Counted from the first letter of the stretch, positions 19,603 through 28,510 are shown. The stretch: 64,000 nucleotides of DNA from Lacunisphaera sp. (GCA_029945445.1 JAQSCO010000048.1:91527-155526), one strand, 5' to 3'. Numbers and translations are program-made. Notes: a model not told the origin generated them from the letters alone.

Positions 19603-21018
19603 CTATTCCTTCTTCGGCTGGAAGATTGCGTCGTCGATCGGCACGTCGTGTTGCACCGACTCGATGGTCGTGACCATGCGCAAGGCCGGGTTGGTCACCA
19701 CCGTCTGGAATGCGATCAAGATACCGTCGACCCGGCGGAAGTCCGAGAAGTCCGCCACCACCTTCAGCTGCCCGTTCGCCCCCGCCTGAATGAAAGTCTC
19801 TACCCGCACCAGGTCCTTTGTGCGGGTGTCGAAATAAAAATTACCCTCCACGCCTTGGAAACTCGCCAAGGCGATGCCGATGATGCGCCGGCCGCTGTCC
19901 TCCCGTTCCTCCAACAGCCGGCGGAATGGGCACGACGCACTCAGGCGCAGCGGGCCCTGCAGGTCGGCGCCGCTGACCAACTGCTGTAATTCGGCGCCCT
20001 GCATCACACGATAGCCCTGCAGTTCGCTCCAAACCCAGCCGATTTCGCCATTATAGCCCTGCCACTCCGTGCCCAGTCCAGGGGTCTCTTGTTGAATCAG
20101 CAGCAGGTTGGGCTGTTTCTGGTAAGTCGTGGAGGTCGAGGCGGTGCCCGAGGTCGTCATAACGATGCGGGCCTTCGTCCGCCGCGTCTTGATCCTCGCC
20201 AGCTGATAATAACCGCTGCCCACGAGATGGTCGTTCATTATCCTTTCAATCTGCTGGTTGTCCTCGACCAATCCGATCGGCGCGGCGAAAAGCTCGTGGT
20301 CGATCTCCTCATTGTAGACAATGGAATGCACGATGATCTCCGTCGTTTTGCCCTTCGTCGTGCGTTTCGTGTGGAACGGCTCTTTCGCGCCCTGCACGTC
20401 ATGAAAATCGGAGAATTCCACGACGAAGTTACCGCCTTGGTCGGGCGCCTCGATCCGCACGCGCAGGCCGGTTGCCGGGTCGAAATACCATTTGCTGCGT
20501 GCGCCGGCCTGATCGGTCATCTCCACCACCTGCAGCTGCTGTCCATCGATCGTCTCGTCGGGCAGCTTCTTTCGGCCGGGGAACTGACCCGCAATCAGCA
20601 GCAGACTGCGGAAATTCGCATCGCCCAAGTTGACCTGATGGGTCTCACGCGAGAGCTGCCCGAAGCCAAGCACATCGTTCCTCTGCCAGGTAAAACGGCC
20701 GTCGAACGCCTGCGTCAGCCGTCCGATCCGGGCCAATTCATAATCATAGCGGTAAGCCCCATCAAGCCGCGCGCGAAGGTGGGCCTCCACCGGGGGCACC
20801 CCGGGCCCGTATTTGAACTGGGCCGTGTAGTCCATGGTCGTCCGCCGTGCGATCCGCCACGCACCGCCGATCGCGTCAGCCCAGCGGTTGAGGATCACCT
20901 TTGCCTGCTGCTCGTCGTTCAGCGGTGTATTCCCAGATCCCCGCGCGGGCATTGAACCCAGCGCGAGCAGCAACGTGCATAACCCCGCCAGCGTTGGCCA
21001 AACCCGCGGCAGGTTCAT
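19603..21018 (-). CDS. Secreted LolA-like/outer-membrane-lipoprotein-sorting-like protein (tandem fold)
   Basis: 471 residues with a signal peptide (residues 1-28, LCTLLLALGSMPARGSG). Two halves share a pattern seen in LolA/LolB-type folds: WYFDPATGLRVRIEAP and VEFSDFHDVQGAKEPFH in the first half, FYFDTRTKDLVRVETF and ADFSDFRRVDGILIAF in the second. It therefore looks like an internal duplication. It is probably periplasmic. Its ATG overlaps the stop of the S41 protease gene by 4 bp (ATGA), implying translational coupling and a linked role. The specific function is unknown. Confidence 0.7.
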   Translation of the reverse strand: MNLPRVWPTLAGLCTLLLALGSMPARGSGNTPLNDEQQAKVILNRWADAIGGAWRIARRTTMDYTAQFKYGPGVPPVEAHLRARLDGAYRYDYELARIGRLTQAFDGRFTWQRNDVLGFGQLSRETHQVNLGDANFRSLLLIAGQFPGRKKLPDETIDGQQLQVVEMTDQAGARSKWYFDPATGLRVRIEAPDQGGNFVVEFSDFHDVQGAKEPFHTKRTTKGKTTEIIVHSIVYNEEIDHELFAAPIGLVEDNQQIERIMNDHLVGSGYYQLARIKTRRTKARIVMTTSGTASTSTTYQKQPNLLLIQQETPGLGTEWQGYNGEIGWVWSELQGYRVMQGAELQQLVSGADLQGPLRLSASCPFRRLLEEREDSGRRIIGIALASFQGVEGNFYFDTRTKDLVRVETFIQAGANGQLKVVADFSDFRRVDGILIAFQTVVTNPALRMVTTIESVQHDVPIDDAIFQPKKE

Positions 21019-22355
21019 GGTTTGGCCGCGGTCGGCGGCGCCCCTGACGGTTTGTGCCGTTCGGTCTCAAGCCAGCGGTGTGCGGCTGCGAGCACGGGAT
21101 CGCGACCGGCGGCTAGATCCGCGACCGTGCGCAGCACCATTTCATCCGGCACCACGCCACGACCCTCAATCAGCACCCCCCCCGGAGTCTGCAAGTCCGC
21201 GATCGCATACTGCAGCAGGTCGCCGGTCGGCAGCGCCTTGAACAGCGAAGGCAGGGCGGCGCCCGGACTTGTCTCGCCAAAGACGCGCGCGCGCCCCGCT
21301 TCCTGCAGGCCCGCGGCCATGATCTCGCTCGTCGAGGCGGAACCGCCGTCGATCAGCAGCGCGACCGGCCCGAGGAACGCCTTGTCCTGCGGCGACACCG
21401 TGAAACCGATATGCCCCTGGCGCATGTGCATCGTGCCCAGCAAAAAGGTCCGGTCGCTCAGCCAGCCGCTGATGCCCGGGGCCATGACCGTGATGCCACC
21501 AGGATTGCCCCGCAGGTCGATCACCAGCCCGCCGTCGGCCGGCACCAGACGCAACGCAGCCCGGATGTCCTTCATCGCCTGCCGCGCAAAGACATTGAAA
21601 CGCAGGTAAGCCAGGCCGGCCGGCCCGGACGACACGGTGCACGCGACCGGCACCGACGGGAAATCGCCCATCGGCTCCGACCACTCGCCCTCGGTCGGCT
21701 CGATGGTGAGCCCCACCGGCCGCTCCTGGCCGTCCGGACTTCGCACCTGCAGCTGCACCGTCGCGCCGACCGCCCCGCGCAAGCGCGAGACGGCCAGCGC
21801 GGTCAGATAGAGTCCGCGCCGGGCCGGGGACACCCCGGTGTTTTTCAGGTAATCGCCCAGTCGCCCGAAATCCACCTGGTCGGCCCGGAGAATGATGTCC
21901 CCGGCGTGGATCCCGGCCCGGCTGGCCGCCGACGCCGGCTTCGCCGCCTCCACGGCGACCACGTCATCAACATAGACCAAGTCCAGGCCCACCGTGCCCA
22001 TCCGCGTGCGCTCCGCCGGGGTGAACACCGCCAGTTCCCGCGGCTGGATGGAGAAGTGCGTGCGGCGCAGTTCACCCAGCATCGCGAAAAGCAATCCGCG
22101 CAGCGCCTCCTTGTCCGCGATGTCCGGCAGCGCCTTCCGGTATTTTTCCCGCACGGCCGCCCAGTCCACGCCCCCGAAGGTGGCATCGTAGTAGGATTCA
22201 TTGACCGTTTCCCAGACGACGGCAAAGGTCTGGTCGCGGATCTCGGGCCAGTTTCCACCTGCCGCCGGAGCCGCCGGCTCGGCCGCCACGAGGCGCCCCG
22301 CCCAAAGGAGCCCCGCCGCCAATCCGCCGCGCCAGCCGCATGCCATCACCTGCAT
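21015..22355 (-). CDS. S41-family (C-terminal processing/tail-specific) peptidase
   Basis: 446 residues with an N-terminal signal peptide (about 1-25). A helical N-domain (YYDATFGGVDWAAVREKYR) is followed by a PDZ domain (residues about 125-215, AGIHAGDIILRADQ). The catalytic domain contains VIDLRGNPGG and DGGSASTSEIMAAGL; the second Ser of SAS-type motifs is the family nucleophile, with a Lys usually 25 residues later. A recognisable Lys at that spacing is not obvious, so activity is uncertain. It is likely periplasmic. The gene is coupled by a 4-bp overlap to the LolA-like protein downstream. A Met at residue 4 is an alternative start. Confidence 0.83.
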   Translation of the reverse strand: MQVMACGWRGGLAAGLLWAGRLVAAEPAAPAAGGNWPEIRDQTFAVVWETVNESYYDATFGGVDWAAVREKYRKALPDIADKEALRGLLFAMLGELRRTHFSIQPRELAVFTPAERTRMGTVGLDLVYVDDVVAVEAAKPASAASRAGIHAGDIILRADQVDFGRLGDYLKNTGVSPARRGLYLTALAVSRLRGAVGATVQLQVRSPDGQERPVGLTIEPTEGEWSEPMGDFPSVPVACTVSSGPAGLAYLRFNVFARQAMKDIRAALRLVPADGGLVIDLRGNPGGITVMAPGISGWLSDRTFLLGTMHMRQGHIGFTVSPQDKAFLGPVALLIDGGSASTSEIMAAGLQEAGRARVFGETSPGAALPSLFKALPTGDLLQYAIADLQTPGGVLIEGRGVVPDEMVLRTVADLAAGRDPVLAAAHRWLETERHKPSGAPPTAAKP

Positions 22356-22386
22356 GGCGCCGAGAGTTTTCCTCGCGCGGGCGATG

Positions 22387-22542
22387 TCAAGGCCGCTGCG
22401 CCGGCCGCATCGCGCGTTCGAGCCCGACCAGCCGGGCGAGCGCCTCGGCGTGATTCGTGCCGCACATTTCTTCCGCCGGCCGCAGGCTCGCGCACACCGC
22501 GGGTCGCCCGGGCTTGCCGGACAGCGCCGTTCGGGAATGCAC
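22387..22542 (-). pseudogene. Truncated YkgJ-like relic (3' fragment)
   Basis: A 51-residue open stretch from a possible GTG reads RPAVCASLRPAEEMCGT followed by NHAEALARL. This is clearly related to the C-terminal half of the intact YkgJ-like gene at 24542-24793 (RPAVCLSLRPSEEMCGT). An in-frame TAG lies directly upstream. The N-terminal cysteine cluster (CGACC) is missing, because the sequence upstream is the 3' end of the TatT-like gene. It is best explained as the surviving end of an older or duplicated copy interrupted by rearrangement. Confidence 0.75.
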
Positions 22543-22554
22543 CTATTTCAAGGA

Positions 22555-23433
22555 CTACCGGGCGAGTAACCGTGCGGCGTCGGCCTGAAAGTAACGGTTC
22601 CAAGAGCGGTTTCCGGCCAGACCGTTGAGCTCCTGCGCCCGCACGGCCTCGAAATCGGCCCGCGCCGCCGCCGGCTCCCCCATTGCCCCGTAGAAATATT
22701 TGCCCCGTCCCCACCGCGGCAAAGCCCGGTGTGCGCCGAGGGCCACCGCGCGATCGAAGCACTCGCGCGCTTTCACCCGGTCGCCGCCCTGCGACGACGG
22801 CAGGGCGAGATAGTAGATGCCCCAGGAAAACGTGCTCGCATAATCCTCCCAGGCCGGATCGACCGCATCCATCCGCAGCAAAACCTCCTTGGCCCCCGCC
22901 AGCTGGCGGACGTTGAAGATGCGGCCGAAAAACCCGAGGCAGTCGCGGAAGATATAGAAAATCCCGGTGGACCAGAATTGCATCGCGCCCATGTCACGTG
23001 CGCCGAGCGCCCCGAGCGCCTCCACCGTCGTCTGGCCGCCCTGCACGCGACGGAGGAACTCCGGGTTGGTCGCCATCGCCCGCTCACACGCCTGCAGCGC
23101 CGCTTGGTAGCAGACCAGCCGATCGCGCGCGCTTTGCCGGTAGGCCGCGCCTTCCAGCAGGCGCAGCATCCCGATTTCGGTCCACGCCTCGGTGTCTCCC
23201 GGTTGCGCGGCCGCGATCGCCTCCCAAGCCTGGATGGCCGTGCGGGCCGACGCCGCGGAGTCGATCGCATCGCCCAGCCTCCGGGCCGACGCCTGCTCCT
23301 CTACCGTGATCGTTCGGCCCGGGCCGACCGGCCGATTCGTCCAGCCGGGGGTCCAACTTACGGCCCGTGCGCCCGGGGCATTGCCCAGCCCCAAGGCCAA
23401 CAGGACCAACCAGCGGAAAAATCTTCTTCTCAT
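22555..23433 (-). CDS. TatT-like TPR protein (TRAP-transporter T-component family)
   Basis: 292 residues from ATG at 23433. This start is chosen because it gives a clean signal peptide (RRRFFRWLVLLALGLGNAPGARA) and overlaps the stop of the upstream hydrolase gene by 4 bp (ATGA). A longer frame to 23550 exists but would overlap that gene by 120 bp. The body is helical with TPR-like spacing (AIQAWEAIAAAQPGDTEAWT) and a C-terminal GGDRVKARECFDRAVALG motif resembling TatT proteins, which are periplasmic partners of some TRAP transporters. No TRAP permease is nearby, so the role is open. Confidence 0.7.
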   Translation of the reverse strand: MRRRFFRWLVLLALGLGNAPGARAVSWTPGWTNRPVGPGRTITVEEQASARRLGDAIDSAASARTAIQAWEAIAAAQPGDTEAWTEIGMLRLLEGAAYRQSARDRLVCYQAALQACERAMATNPEFLRRVQGGQTTVEALGALGARDMGAMQFWSTGIFYIFRDCLGFFGRIFNVRQLAGAKEVLLRMDAVDPAWEDYASTFSWGIYYLALPSSQGGDRVKARECFDRAVALGAHRALPRWGRGKYFYGAMGEPAAARADFEAVRAQELNGLAGNRSWNRYFQADAARLLAR

Positions 23434-24281
23434 AACGTCGGCTTGCCGTTCGCCGGGTTGGGGCGCCGGGCGAGCGCGTCGGCTCGTTCCGCGGCAAACA
23501 ATTCGGAATCCAGACAGACCCCGCGCCAGAGCGAGAGCCAAGTCGGCCAATCGTGGGCGCCCGTCACGGTCTTGACGCGCGCGGGCGGTAAAAGCGCCGC
23601 GAGCATTTGGTGCCCGGTCACCAGCGAATCACCGCGCCCGTAGAGCAGCCACGTCGGCGGCAACGCGGCCGACCGGTGGCCGAGAAACGTCCAGAGCTGC
23701 TCCTCCACGCTGCCGGCGAGCGGATTCCGGCCGGCCGCCCACGCCGCCGGGCCGCCGGCGGCCCTGATTTGCTCGAACAGCGCGGCCTGGTCGCCCAGGT
23801 ATGGGGCAATCAACACGACCGCATCCACCAACCCCGGGGCATCGCGTTCATTCAGCAGCGCGCCGAGACCGCCGAGGGAGACGCCAGCCAGCACGATCCG
23901 CCGATAGCCCCGCGCACGGGCGGGCAGCAGCACATCGTTGCGCAATCGCTCGATCACGGTCCGCTTGAAATAGTAGCCGAGGTGGGCATCCACCGCGATC
24001 GTGTCGGCGCTGACGCCAGCGGCGCGCAACGCGGCGGTGAAACCGTGGCGGTCAAAATCCACCATCGCGCCGCCGCGCCCCGGCAGAAACACCACGAGCG
24101 TCGTGGCCGGCCCGGCGGGTGATAGCTGCGTCGCCTGGGTGGGCATCGGCGTGGGCGTGTCGCGCAGGAAGGCACTGCATCCGGCCAAGGTCAGCACCGC
24201 CGCGGTCAGCCATACCCGCCCAATGCTCCTCCACGGGGACGGGAGCGCGCTCGGAACTGACGGGCATAGGCGCGTCGGCAT
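23430..24281 (-). CDS. Alpha/beta-hydrolase-fold lipoprotein
   Basis: 283 residues. A lipoprotein signal ends at lipobox LTLAGC (Cys35) after an unusually long basic leader. The fold is indicated by VVFLPGRGG (near residue 63), the nucleophile elbow GVSLGG (Ser135), WLLYGRGDSLV with a candidate acid, and GAHDWPTW carrying the likely catalytic His. It is probably a membrane-anchored esterase or peptidase of unknown substrate. It is translationally coupled to the TatT-like gene. Confidence 0.78.
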   Translation of the reverse strand: MPTRLCPSVPSALPSPWRSIGRVWLTAAVLTLAGCSAFLRDTPTPMPTQATQLSPAGPATTLVVFLPGRGGAMVDFDRHGFTAALRAAGVSADTIAVDAHLGYYFKRTVIERLRNDVLLPARARGYRRIVLAGVSLGGLGALLNERDAPGLVDAVVLIAPYLGDQAALFEQIRAAGGPAAWAAGRNPLAGSVEEQLWTFLGHRSAALPPTWLLYGRGDSLVTGHQMLAALLPPARVKTVTGAHDWPTWLSLWRGVCLDSELFAAERADALARRPNPANGKPTL

Positions 24282-24541
24282 GCTGCCAAATTAACCGCTT
24301 GCTCGCCCAGGTCAACGCACGACCGGTGCCATTCCTAGAACAGACAGAACGCGTGGAAGCCGGAAGATTTATCTGCCAACGAGCAGCGTGCGCGGATCAG
24401 CTTCGCCTATGTTTGTGCCTCATAGGCCGTCAGCATAGATTGTCGCTGGCGGGGCTGACTGATTTCCCGGCGCATGCTTCGGACCGCCGACACGTCCAAC
24501 CAGACAATGATCTTGGGCCGGTAGCCGCAATTTGTGGCGGC

Positions 24542-24793
24542 TCAAAGAGTCGCCTGCTCCAGCGACCCGAGGAAAGCCAAGGCGTTCTCCCGGCCTGTGC
24601 CACACATTTCCTCACTCGGCCTTAAACTTAGACAGACTGCCGGTCGTTCCGGTTGCCCAAATAGTGCACACCGCATATCAGGCAGGAGCTGAATGCACGG
24701 AACACCCGCCGGCTTGCCGTGTGGCATGCCCGGGATCGGCGACGAGATCGAGGGCGCGATGCAGCACGCTCCGCAACTGGTTCGACAGTCCAT
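24542..24793 (-). CDS. YkgJ-family zinc/iron-chelating cysteine-cluster protein
   Basis: 83 residues with eight cysteines (3, 7, 10, 11, 33, 42, 54, 64). CGACC near the N-terminus, SSPIPGMPHGKPAG, PCIQL and RPAVCLSLRPSEEMCG match the small UPF0153/YkgJ family almost end to end, including its length. The family is predicted to chelate zinc or iron; the biological role is not established. A truncated relative lies 2 kb away at 22387-22542 in the same orientation. Confidence 0.85.
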   Translation of the reverse strand: MDCRTSCGACCIAPSISSPIPGMPHGKPAGVPCIQLLPDMRCALFGQPERPAVCLSLRPSEEMCGTGRENALAFLGSLEQATL

Positions 24794-24802
24794 GGCTTAA
24801 TT

Positions 24803-24920
24803 AGCCGCAAAAAGGCGCAGAAGGCGCAAAAGAAATAACGCGGGTGTTTTCTGTGCCTCTGGCGTTTTTTCTGCGGCCAAAACCTTTCTGTGTATTCCGT
24901 GTATTCTGTGGTAGTCACAA
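24803..24920. repeat. Inverted word repeat plus second word array upstream of the thioesterase gene
   Basis: Left arm 24803-24833 (GCCGCAAAAAGGCGCAGAAG then GGCGCAAAAGA) and right arm 24850-24877 are imperfect inverted copies around a 16-bp loop. The same word occurs at 63884-63996. A second word, TGTGTATTCCG/TGTATTCTGTGG, follows at about 24885-24912, 19 bp before the start codon. Confidence 0.7.
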
Positions 24921-24930
24921 AACTCAATTC

Positions 24931-25398
24931 ATGAGCAATCTGGTTCCGGACAGCATGTCGACGCGGGGGCTCGAGGCCTTCCTGCACGAAAAAATCCCGC
25001 TGACCAAGGCGATGGGCCTGCACGTGGCCGAGAGCAGCGCGCACCGCCTCGTGCTCGAGGCGCCGCTCGGCGCCAACCGCAATCACCTCGGCACCGCGTT
25101 CGGCGGCTCGCTGCATGCGCTGCCCACCCTCGCCTGCTACGCGGCGCTGTGGACGCTCCTGCGCGAGGCCGGCATTGACGGCCACGTGGTCGTAAAGAAA
25201 AGCGCCGCCAGCTACCGCCAGCCGGTCACGGGCACCTTGCGCGCCGTGTGCCTGCGCCCGCCCGCGGAGCTCGCCAACGAATTCATCGCCGACCTCCGCC
25301 GCCACAAGAAAGCACGCATGGAACTCACCGCGATCGTCGAGGGCGCCGGCGGGAAACCCGCGGTGGAATTTTACGGCACCTTCGTGGCGGTGGTCTGA
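24931..25398 (+). CDS. YiiD-C-terminal-like thioesterase (hot-dog fold)
   Basis: 155 residues from ATG at 24931; an upstream in-frame start would translate the repeat region and is rejected. The sequence matches the putative thioesterase family represented by the C-terminal domain of YiiD: IPLTKAMGLHV near the N-terminus, NRNHLGTAFGGSLHALPTLA as the hot-dog helix region, and a strand-rich C-terminus. Members are thought to hydrolyse acyl-CoA or acyl-ACP. The substrate is unknown. It converges on the dUTPase gene 17 bp downstream. Confidence 0.8.
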   Translation: MSNLVPDSMSTRGLEAFLHEKIPLTKAMGLHVAESSAHRLVLEAPLGANRNHLGTAFGGSLHALPTLACYAALWTLLREAGIDGHVVVKKSAASYRQPVTGTLRAVCLRPPAELANEFIADLRRHKKARMELTAIVEGAGGKPAVEFYGTFVAVV

Positions 25399-25415
25399 GT
25401 GCGTCGGCGCCGCGC

Positions 25416-25787
25416 TTAGATGTGTTTCGAGTCGGCCTCGTCCTTCTTGACGTAGCCGCTCTCCTGCCGCTGGTGGTTCACCGCGTTCTTCTTAAGATAA
25501 GCCTGGTAGACATCGTCCGGGGTCATGCCGAGTGTCTGGGCCAGCGACACGAGAAAGTGGAAAAGGTCCACGACCTCGACCTTGGCGTTCTGCTCGTCGA
25601 ACTTCTGGTATTTGGCCCACCACTTCCACGGCACGCTGTCGATCAGCTCGGCCGTCTCCTGCTGCATGGCCCGGGTATAATTAAGGATCCACTTCGCCTT
25701 CTCCTCGTCGGTCGGCGGGGGCAGATTAACTCCAATGCGCTTATTCAGCGCATCTTGCATATGAAAGATCTCCTCGAGTTTGTCCAT
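25416..25787 (-). CDS. Dimeric dUTPase-family (all-alpha NTP pyrophosphatase) protein
   Basis: 123 residues from ATG at 25787. The alternative upstream start adds 53 low-complexity residues and is unlikely. Metal-binding motifs of the all-alpha NTP-PPase fold are present: QQETAELIDSVPWKWW (Glu44, Glu47) and EVVDLFHF (Glu71, Asp74), with MQDALNKRIG near the N-terminus, as in dUTPase_2 proteins. The likely reaction is dUTP to dUMP plus pyrophosphate, keeping uracil out of DNA. Confidence 0.85.
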   Translation of the reverse strand: MDKLEEIFHMQDALNKRIGVNLPPPTDEEKAKWILNYTRAMQQETAELIDSVPWKWWAKYQKFDEQNAKVEVVDLFHFLVSLAQTLGMTPDDVYQAYLKKNAVNHQRQESGYVKKDEADSKHI

Positions 25788-25984
25788 GGCCGGGGAGCTT
25801 GGGAGCCCTGTTTCCCTCTGGCAAGCCCGCCTCCCGGGAAAATTTAAGTTGCCCTGCCCGGGCGGCTGGGCGACGTTCGCCGCGTTATTGCCGCTGTTTG
25901 AGCGAGATTTTCTAGCTCCGGCTGGCATCACTACCCGCGCCGCCACCCCTTGGCAGGCGCTTTAAACCAACAACATAGATAGAC

Positions 25985-26953
25985 ATGTCATCCACAGAAT
26001 CGTCCGGAGCTCCTGCCGAAGCCTCCGCGACCACCCCGGCTCCCGCCGCGTTTCCTACATTCGGCTCCACCCGCGGCTCGGGCCTGGCCCGCGGTAAACG
26101 TCCCGCCGCCGGTCCCGCCGCCTCCACCGCGGCTTCCACCGAATACACGCCGACCGCCATCGAAGTCGTCAACGCTCCGCGTGAATACCAGAACCCGTTC
26201 GCCCCGGCTGAAACGCCGGCGGCTGTGCCTGCCGAAACCATGACCCCCGCCCCCGTTGCTGTCGCTCCCGCGCCGGCCCCGGTCGCCCAAGTCGCCCCCG
26301 TCCGCGAATACGCCGCTCCCGCCCGCCGTGAGCACGTCGAACCGATGGCCGACGCCGCTCCTGCGGTTGTCCAGCATGAGGAGCCCGCGGAACTCAACAT
26401 CCTCGAGCCCGAGCAGCCCAAGGCCGTTCACGCGCAGACCTGGGAGAGCGAGGGCTTCCGCCCCAACCGCGAGCCGCGCACCGATCGTCCCCGCCGCGAG
26501 GAACGTGCACCCCGGCAGGAGCGCAGCGCCGAGCCGGTCGACCTCGCGTCGATCCCGGAAAAATTCCTCTACGTGCGCCCCGGCTACAATTACGTGCCGA
26601 CCCCGTCCAACTACGGCGGCGCACCCCGCGAGCGCAGCAACCGTGACGCCGGCAGCGAGGCTCCGGCCCGCTCCTTCGAGACGGCTCCGGCCACCGAGGC
26701 TCCCGTGAAATCGGGCGGCTTCTTCGGCTGGCTCAAGTCGCTCTTCGGCGGCTCGTCCGCCGCGCCGGTCGCGGCCGAGCATTCGCACGGCGAGCACCGC
26801 CCTGAGGGCGGCCAGCGTCGTCACCGCGGCGGCCGCAATCGCGGCGGTCATGGCGGCGGCGAAGGCGGCCGTGGTCGCGGCCGCGGCGGTCGTGGTCGCA
26901 GCGGCGGGGGCGGCGGTTACCGCTCCGAAGGCAGCAGCCAGGGCGGCGTCTAA
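25985..26953 (+). CDS. Low-complexity protein with RGG-box-like tail
   Basis: 322 residues without a recognised domain. The first 200 residues are Ala/Pro-rich and probably disordered. A short conserved-looking block (SIPEKFLYVRPGYNYVPTPS) lies near residue 190, and a hydrophobic GGFFGWLKSLFGG near residue 240. The last 60 residues are Arg/Gly-rich (GRGRGRGGRGRSGGGGG), like RNA-binding RGG boxes. Third-position GC bias and a following terminator support it as a real gene. RNA binding or a condensate-type role is inference only. Confidence 0.7.
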   Translation: MSSTESSGAPAEASATTPAPAAFPTFGSTRGSGLARGKRPAAGPAASTAASTEYTPTAIEVVNAPREYQNPFAPAETPAAVPAETMTPAPVAVAPAPAPVAQVAPVREYAAPARREHVEPMADAAPAVVQHEEPAELNILEPEQPKAVHAQTWESEGFRPNREPRTDRPRREERAPRQERSAEPVDLASIPEKFLYVRPGYNYVPTPSNYGGAPRERSNRDAGSEAPARSFETAPATEAPVKSGGFFGWLKSLFGGSSAAPVAAEHSHGEHRPEGGQRRHRGGRNRGGHGGGEGGRGRGRGGRGRSGGGGGYRSEGSSQGGV

Positions 26954-26985
26954 GCTTCCCGCGCTTCATTCTCCTCAAACTTCCA

Positions 26986-27016
26986 AGGCGTCTGCTTCAC
27001 GGCAGACGCCTTTTTG
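26986..27016 (+). terminator. Rho-independent terminator after the RGG-tailed gene
   Basis: A perfect 10-bp stem (AGGCGTCTGC / GCAGACGCCT) with a 6-base loop, immediately followed by TTTTT. It lies 32 bp after the stop codon at 26953. Confidence 0.85.
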
Positions 27017-27173
27017 TTGTTTGCCCGGCGACGGCCGGGACAAACACCGGGCTGGCAGCAGCCAGCAACGGTGCTAACCTTCACTCCCATCGCGCGGGTC
27101 CGCGCCTTTATGTTGCGCAGCAACAACCGCGCCGTAGCTTCGGAGCGCAGGCGGGTTTGCCTTCCCGGCTCCT

Positions 27174-27210
27174 TCCTCCAGCCTCACCCCTCTAGCCTCA
27201 CGCCTCCCTC
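27174..27210. repeat. Pyrimidine-rich word repeat abutting the murA-like start
   Basis: Three imperfect copies of CAGCCTCACCCCT/TAGCCTCACGCCT run straight into the ATG at 27211. No Shine-Dalgarno sequence is visible. This is another member of the site-specific word-repeat class. Confidence 0.5.
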
Positions 27211-28500
27211 ATGGCCGATCTCATCATCCACGGCGGCAAACCCCTCAGCGGCACCATCACGCCGTCGGGCAACAAGAACTCCGTCCTGCCCATCCTCTGC
27301 GCGACGCTCCTGACCGACGCCAAGGTCACGCTCCACAACGTCCCGCACATCACCGACGTCGAAAAACTCGCGACCTTCTTCACCGAGCAGGGCTCGCGTA
27401 TCGCCTGGGACCGCGGCGCCGGACGCATGGACATCGACCACTCAGGCTTCGATGCGGGCCGCCTCAATGGCGAGCTGCCCGCCGGCATGCGCTCCGCCGT
27501 CCTGCTCTTCGCGCCGCTCCTGCAGCGCATGAAGAAAATCTCCCTGCCGACCAACGCCAAGGGTTGCTCGCTCGGCATCCGCGAACTCGACCCGCACCTC
27601 GAGATCCTGGAAAAACTCGGCGCCAAGGTCTCGCACAACGGCGACCTCAAGCTCTCGCTCAAGGGCAGGTTCAAGGGCGCGCGCCACTGGCCCGACTACA
27701 TGTCGGTCACCGCGACGGAAAATTTCGTCATGGCCGCCGTGCTCGCCGCGGGCGAGTCCGTGCTGCTCAACGCCGCAAGCGAGCCGCACGTGCAGGACCT
27801 CTGCGCCATGCTCGCCGGCATGGGCGCGGAAATCGAGGGCTTCGGCACGAGCCAGCTCACCGTCACCGGCGTGAAGTCGCTCAAGGGCGGCTCGTTCACC
27901 ATCAACTCCGACCACCACGAGGTCGTCACCTTCCTCGCGCTCGGCGCCATCACCGGCGGCGAGGTGCGCGTGAAGCATTCCCTGCCGCACCACTTTGACC
28001 TCATCAACCGCTCGTTTGCGAAGCTGGGCGTGCAGGTCGACTACGAGGGCGACACCGCCATCGTCCGGAAGAACCAGAAGCTCGTCATCGCCGAGCCGTT
28101 CACCTCGAACCTGCTCCCCAAGATCGAGGCCGCGCCGTGGCCGTATTTTCCCGTCGACCTGCTGCCGGTCATGATCGCGCTGGCGGTCCGGGCCGAGGGC
28201 ACGGTGATGTTCTGGAACAAGGTCTATGAGGGCGGCTTCACCTGGATGTCCGAGCTCTCAAAGTTTGGCGCGCATATCGTCGTCAGCGACCCACACCGCA
28301 TCACCGTCTTCGGCGCCAAGCCGCTGCGCCCGGCGGTCGTCGAGGCGCCCTACATCATCCGCGCCGCGGTCGCCCTCTACATGGTCGCCGCCAGCATCCC
28401 GGGCAAATCCGTCGTGAAGAACGCCGACACCATCAAGCGCGCCCACCCGCATTTCGTGGAAAATCTCCGCAGCCTCGGCGCGAAGGTCGAATGGAAGTGA
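27211..28500 (+). CDS. murA: UDP-N-acetylglucosamine 1-carboxyvinyltransferase-like (MurA family)
   Basis: 429 residues, normal for MurA, which transfers enolpyruvate from PEP to UDP-GlcNAc as the first committed step of peptidoglycan synthesis. SGNKNSVLPIL carries the conserved Lys22. KGCSLGIRELDPH carries a Cys at 119 and Arg123, equivalent to the reactive Cys115 and Arg120 of E. coli. FPVDLLPV carries the catalytic Asp region. It is divergent at the usual NRFMHVPEL block (here GGFTWMSEL), so it may be a MurA paralogue rather than the sole essential enzyme. Confidence 0.8.
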   Translation: MADLIIHGGKPLSGTITPSGNKNSVLPILCATLLTDAKVTLHNVPHITDVEKLATFFTEQGSRIAWDRGAGRMDIDHSGFDAGRLNGELPAGMRSAVLLFAPLLQRMKKISLPTNAKGCSLGIRELDPHLEILEKLGAKVSHNGDLKLSLKGRFKGARHWPDYMSVTATENFVMAAVLAAGESVLLNAASEPHVQDLCAMLAGMGAEIEGFGTSQLTVTGVKSLKGGSFTINSDHHEVVTFLALGAITGGEVRVKHSLPHHFDLINRSFAKLGVQVDYEGDTAIVRKNQKLVIAEPFTSNLLPKIEAAPWPYFPVDLLPVMIALAVRAEGTVMFWNKVYEGGFTWMSELSKFGAHIVVSDPHRITVFGAKPLRPAVVEAPYIIRAAVALYMVAASIPGKSVVKNADTIKRAHPHFVENLRSLGAKVEWK

Positions 28501-28510
28501 CCGGATTCCC

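Noticed and set aside
24282-24541. Possible small genes between the hydrolase and YkgJ genes
   Set aside because: Open frames here are about 60 codons or fewer, overlap each other on both strands, and show no family motif.
24803-24920. CRISPR array
   Set aside because: Repeats are short, imperfect and partly inverted, with no regular spacers and no cas genes. The other word repeats fail for the same reasons.
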